Source: Chitinophaga sp. CF418 (GTDB taxonomy: Bacteria; Bacteroidota; Bacteroidia; Chitinophagales; Chitinophagaceae). Taken from it: a stretch of 64,000 bases of DNA. Shown one piece after another: positions 60,797-64,000 of this stretch. The notes beneath the pieces are model-generated. The model searched no databases, was not told where the DNA came from, and saw only the letters and a program-made list of their open reading frames with translations. Positions within the stretch are counted from its first letter, which is position 1. Every line of letters starts with the position of its first letter. The position numbers and the translations under genes are program-made. The stretch covers positions 62,001-126,000 of the forward strand of contig NZ_FRCN01000017.1 in assembly GCF_900142925.1 (NCBI RefSeq), given 5' to 3'.

Positions 60797-62953
60797 ATGC
60801 GATTGTCAAACAGTGAGCCATTAGATATAAACATACAAGTTCCGGTGATGGAAAAGAAAAGCAATAGCAAAAAGATTGTGCCAATTAAGAAAGTTAAGAT
60901 GATTCCCCGGGACATCAGCTGGCTGGCCTTTAACGCAAGAGTTTTACAGGAAGCAGCTGATAATACCGTACCCCTTCATGAACGCATCCGTTTCCTCGGT
61001 ATTTTTTCGAACAACCTGGACGAATTTTTCCGCGTACGTGTTGCCACACTTAAAAGAATGCTGCTGGTTGGCAAGTCCACCCGTATGCATCTGGAAGAGA
61101 ACCCCGATGAGATCCTGGACGAGATACAAAGCATGGTGATAGACCAGCAACGGGAGTTTGACCGCATCTGGGAAGGTATTGAAGACGAACTGAAGGACCA
61201 TAAGATTTTCATTCGCACCGAAAAGCATCTCAATAAGGATCAGCAGAAATTCGTGCTCAACTACTTCAATGAAGAAGTACGTACCAATATTATTCCCCTG
61301 ATGATCGAAAGTATCCAGCACTTTCCTTACCTCAGGGATAAATCCATTTATCTGGGCGTTGTACTGGCAAGGCAGGATAACTCCGTCAGGCAGAAGTTTG
61401 CGCTGATAGAGATTCCCACCTCCATCCTGCCCCGTTTCATCATCCTGCCTTCCAGGGAGGGTGAAGAAGATATCATCCTGCTGGAAGACGTGATCCGTTT
61501 CTGCCTGCCGCATATCTTCTCTTACTTCGGTTTTGACAAGTTCGCGGCGCATATCATCAAAGTAACAAGGGACGCGGAACTGGATATCGATAATGATATT
61601 TCCACAAGTCTGATACACCAGATCGAAAAAGGACTGAAGGACCGCCGTAAAGGGAAGCCGGTACGGTTTGTATACGATAAGGACATTGATCCGCTGCTGC
61701 TGGAATACCTCATGCGCCGCCTGGGTCTGTCCAGTAAGGACAACCTCATTCCGGGGTCCCGTATCCATAATTTCAAAGACTTTATGGATTTCCCTACCAG
61801 CGTATTTAAGGAAAGGTCCAATCCGCAGCGCAAGAGCTTCATCCATCCGCTGTTTGCCAACGCTTCCAGTGTGATGCACGTCATACAAATGCAGGATGTG
61901 ATGCTGCATTTCCCCTACCACTCTTTTGATACCATCATAGACCTGCTCAGGGAAGCAGCTATTGATCCTAATGTGACCAGTATCAAGATCACGGCTTACA
62001 GGCTGGCCCGCAACTCCAAGATCGTCAATGCCCTGGTGAACGCCGTGCGCAATGGTAAACACGTGACTGTGGCCCTGGAACTAAGAGCCCGTTTTAATGA
62101 AGCTGACAACCTGGAATGGAAGACCCGCCTGGAAGATGAAGGGGTGAAAGTCCTGATTGGTATTCCCGGCCTGAAGATCCATGCCAAGCTGTGTGTTATC
62201 AAAAAACGCATCGGTACCAAGACCGTTCAATGTGGTTTTGTAAGCACCGGCAACCTGAATGAGAAAACGGCAAGGGTATATGGTGATCATTGCCTGCTCA
62301 CAGCCAACAGGAACATCATGGCAGATATCAATCGCATTTTTGCCTACATGGAGAGCAGCAAGCATGATATCAAAATGCTGGAAGCCTGTCATACGCTTCC
62401 GGTAAGCCCTTATAGCATGCGTCCTTTCTTTATACGCCAGGTGGAAAAGGAGATCAAGAATACCCGTAATAAGAAAGGCGGTTCCATGATCATCAAAATG
62501 AACTCTCTCTCCGATCCGGAAATGATTGGCCTTTTATATGAAGCTGCAAAAGAAGGTGTGGACGTTAAGATGATCATTCGTGGTATCTGTTGCGCCTATA
62601 CGGATAACAAGAAGTGGAAGAAGGATATCACAGCGGTCAGCATCGTGGACGAGTACCTGGAGCATGCCCGTGTATTTGTATTCGGTAAAGAAGGACAGGA
62701 AAAGGTGTTTATTGCCTCCTGCGACTGGATGCTGCGTAACCTCGACCACCGCGTGGAAGTGGCCATTCCTATTACAGACCCGGGTATCCAGCAGGAGCTG
62801 AAAGACATCCTGGCCATACAGCTGAGCGGTAACGTCAAGGCCCGTATCCTGGATAATGATCAGAAAAACGAATATAAACGTGATAACGGCAAGAAGATCA
62901 GGTCACAGATAGAGATTTTTAAATATCTCCACGAGAAACAATATAATAATTAG
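60797..62953 (+). CDS. ppk1: Polyphosphate kinase 1
   Basis: A 718-residue enzyme that polymerises the gamma phosphate of ATP into inorganic polyphosphate and can work in reverse. The N-terminal domain contains DISWLAFNARVLQEA and FSNNLDEFFRVR. The autophosphorylated His is in GLKIHAKLCVIKK (about residue 461), and the second PLD-like half contains STGNLNEKTARVY and LDHRVEVAIPI. I give the ATG at 60797; a second in-frame ATG at 60848 (MEKKSNSK) is an equally possible start, since the first 17 residues are not conserved. An exopolyphosphatase-family gene follows. Confidence 0.95.
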   Translation: MRLSNSEPLDINIQVPVMEKKSNSKKIVPIKKVKMIPRDISWLAFNARVLQEAADNTVPLHERIRFLGIFSNNLDEFFRVRVATLKRMLLVGKSTRMHLEENPDEILDEIQSMVIDQQREFDRIWEGIEDELKDHKIFIRTEKHLNKDQQKFVLNYFNEEVRTNIIPLMIESIQHFPYLRDKSIYLGVVLARQDNSVRQKFALIEIPTSILPRFIILPSREGEEDIILLEDVIRFCLPHIFSYFGFDKFAAHIIKVTRDAELDIDNDISTSLIHQIEKGLKDRRKGKPVRFVYDKDIDPLLLEYLMRRLGLSSKDNLIPGSRIHNFKDFMDFPTSVFKERSNPQRKSFIHPLFANASSVMHVIQMQDVMLHFPYHSFDTIIDLLREAAIDPNVTSIKITAYRLARNSKIVNALVNAVRNGKHVTVALELRARFNEADNLEWKTRLEDEGVKVLIGIPGLKIHAKLCVIKKRIGTKTVQCGFVSTGNLNEKTARVYGDHCLLTANRNIMADINRIFAYMESSKHDIKMLEACHTLPVSPYSMRPFFIRQVEKEIKNTRNKKGGSMIIKMNSLSDPEMIGLLYEAAKEGVDVKMIIRGICCAYTDNKKWKKDITAVSIVDEYLEHARVFVFGKEGQEKVFIASCDWMLRNLDHRVEVAIPITDPGIQQELKDILAIQLSGNVKARILDNDQKNEYKRDNGKKIRSQIEIFKYLHEKQYNN

Positions 62954-62964
62954 GAATTGGAGCG

Positions 62965-63001
62965 GGAATCAGGATTTGAGTATTGATTAATTCCTGATTC
63001 C
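62965..63001 (+). terminator. Hairpin between ppk1 and the Ppx/GppA gene
   Basis: GGAATCAGGA (62965-62974) and TCCTGATTCC (62992-63001) form a perfect 10-bp stem with a 17-nt loop. No strong T run follows. A promoter element for the next gene begins 18 bases later. Confidence 0.5.
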
Positions 63002-63018
63002 TGATTCTAATAATTATA

Positions 63019-63026
63019 TACATTTG
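63019..63026 (+). promoter_or_regulatory. -7 element TACATTTG next to the Ppx/GppA start
   Basis: Matches TAnnTTTG and ends five bases before the ATG at 63032, so the transcript would be leaderless or nearly so. The same spacing and the same following GCGCC are seen at 8725-8737. Confidence 0.5.
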
Positions 63027-63031
63027 CGCCC

Positions 63032-63913
63032 ATGAAGCTTGCTGCCATTGATATCGGGTCCAACGCTGCCAGGCTGCTCATCTCTGAAGCGTCTCCCAAC
63101 AGCCAGGGCCGGATGGATTTTACCAAAGTAAACCTGGTCAGGGTGCCTTTACGCCTCGGTCTTGATGTATTCACCGAAGGCGCTATTTCGGAAAAAAGAG
63201 CCGATCACCTGCTGAATACGATTAAAGCGTATAAGCTTTTACTGGAAGTGTATGAAGTCAGGTACCTGAAAGCCTGTGCTACATCAGCCATGCGCGATGC
63301 ATCCAATTCCGGAGAGATCCTGCAGAACGTCCGGCAGCAGACCGGGATAGATATCAAAGTCATCTCCGGGCAGGAAGAAGCCTCTTTTCTGTACGAGAGC
63401 CATATAGCAGAAAACCTCGACAAGACCCGCTCTTACATGTATATCGATGTAGGGGGCGGTAGTACAGAGGTCACTCTCTTCAGTAACAACAGCCTGAAAT
63501 ATAAAGAGTCCTTCAATATCGGCACCATCCGCCTGATGCAGAACCAGGTGAAGGATGACCAGTGGCAGTATATGAAGGATGCCATCAAAGCCCGCCTCCG
63601 GGGCGTGAACAATGTCACAGCCATCGGTTCCGGCGGTAATATCAACAAGATCTTCTCCCTTTCCAAGCGTAAGGAAGGCAAACCGCTTACGCTGGACGTA
63701 CTTAAAGACTACTACAAGGAATTCAACAGCTTTACCGTCGAAGAGCGTATCCATCTATATAATCTCCGGGAAGACCGTGCCGATGTGATCGTACCCGCCC
63801 TTCAGATCTACATTAACATTATGCGCTGGGCAGATGCCGAAGAGATATTTGTACCCAAGATCGGTCTGGCAGATGGTCTTATCCAGTCACTCTATGCAGA
63901 GATCAGCAGGTAA
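63032..63913 (+). CDS. Ppx/GppA-family exopolyphosphatase or pppGpp phosphatase
   Basis: A 293-residue protein of the ASKHA phosphatase family, corresponding to the two N-terminal actin-like domains without the C-terminal HD-type domain of E. coli Ppx. Phosphate loop 1 is AAIDIGSNAARLLI (residues 4-17), phosphate loop 2 DVGGGSTEVTLF (about residues 140-151), and the catalytic Glu lies in SGQEEASFLY. It may degrade the polyphosphate made by the adjacent ppk1 product or act on pppGpp; sequence alone does not decide. It is probably transcribed from its own promoter at 63019. Confidence 0.9.
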   Translation: MKLAAIDIGSNAARLLISEASPNSQGRMDFTKVNLVRVPLRLGLDVFTEGAISEKRADHLLNTIKAYKLLLEVYEVRYLKACATSAMRDASNSGEILQNVRQQTGIDIKVISGQEEASFLYESHIAENLDKTRSYMYIDVGGGSTEVTLFSNNSLKYKESFNIGTIRLMQNQVKDDQWQYMKDAIKARLRGVNNVTAIGSGGNINKIFSLSKRKEGKPLTLDVLKDYYKEFNSFTVEERIHLYNLREDRADVIVPALQIYINIMRWADAEEIFVPKIGLADGLIQSLYAEISR

Positions 63914-63973
63914 TTTCCAAATATTGGTTACCTTACGCGCGCTTTTACTTATCACATATTAACAGTCATTAGG

Positions 63974-64000
63974 ATGTCTACGCACAAAGAAGTTAAACGG
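63974..64000 (+). CDS. panB: Start of probable 3-methyl-2-oxobutanoate hydroxymethyltransferase (cut by right edge)
   Basis: Only nine codons are inside the window, reading MSTHKEVKR. This matches my memory of the N-terminus of PanB proteins from Bacteroidetes, which begin M-S-x-x-K-E-V-K-R and continue VTTH. PanB makes ketopantoate, the precursor used by PanC, and panC and panD lie a few kilobases upstream, which supports the guess. With so little sequence this remains tentative. Confidence 0.55.

Noticed and set aside
60944..62062. Open minus-strand frame of 372 codons inside ppk1
   Set aside because: It is fully antisense to a well-conserved polyphosphate kinase gene and its translation has no domain-like features; the length reflects codon bias of the real gene.

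Overview
The window looks like a chromosomal segment of a Bacteroidetes bacterium, most likely a Chitinophaga-like member of the Chitinophagaceae. The signs are three very large secreted proteins built like type IX secretion (T9SS) cargo, two of which show a complete C-terminal sorting domain; a TonB-dependent receptor with a carboxypeptidase-like N-terminal extension; a fused SpmA/SpmB-type protein; TAnnTTTG promoter elements; and few Shine-Dalgarno sequences. The genus is an inference from protein style, not from a marker gene.

Layout. Positions 1-4,110 hold a minus-strand SprB-repeat surface protein that runs off the left edge, and just upstream of it the decayed C-terminus of what looks like a paralogue. 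From 4.4 to 17.5 kb the genes are mostly unrelated: a TonB receptor, a putative six-hairpin glycosidase, an APH-type kinase, the YchF ATPase, two membrane transport-like proteins (SpmAB-like and YeiH-like), a GT-C-like membrane protein, a thiamine-binding protein, a small coiled-coil protein and a GNAT-nitrilase fusion.

From 17.5 to 55.1 kb lies a large exopolysaccharide locus. It contains a priming sugar transferase, six further glycosyltransferases or GT-C-like proteins, a Wzx flippase, a Wzy-like polymerase, a Wzc-like co-polymerase, a half-length TolC-like protein, an AsnB-type amidotransferase, a methyltransferase, one hexapeptide and two AT3 acyltransferases, and a response regulator. 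Three secreted or exported alpha/beta hydrolases are interleaved with these genes. Two of them are the N-terminal domains of giant T9SS proteins of 1395 and 2328 residues. The locus ends in a Tat-targeted gluconate-dehydrogenase-subunit-3-like protein followed by a GMC oxidoreductase. The minus-strand block (34,358 to 26,863) and the plus-strand block (43,470 to 55,112) each look like one operon, with several overlapping start and stop codons. Reading them together, the locus appears to make, acylate, export and then trim or oxidise a surface polysaccharide. This last statement is inference.

From 55.2 kb to the right edge are housekeeping genes: a yeast-type cytosine deaminase, metK, an orphan starch-synthase N-terminal domain, panC, panD, a UPF0104 membrane protein, ppk1, a Ppx/GppA phosphatase and, in the last 27 bases, what is probably the start of panB.

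I found no tRNA, rRNA, CRISPR array, transposase or phage gene.
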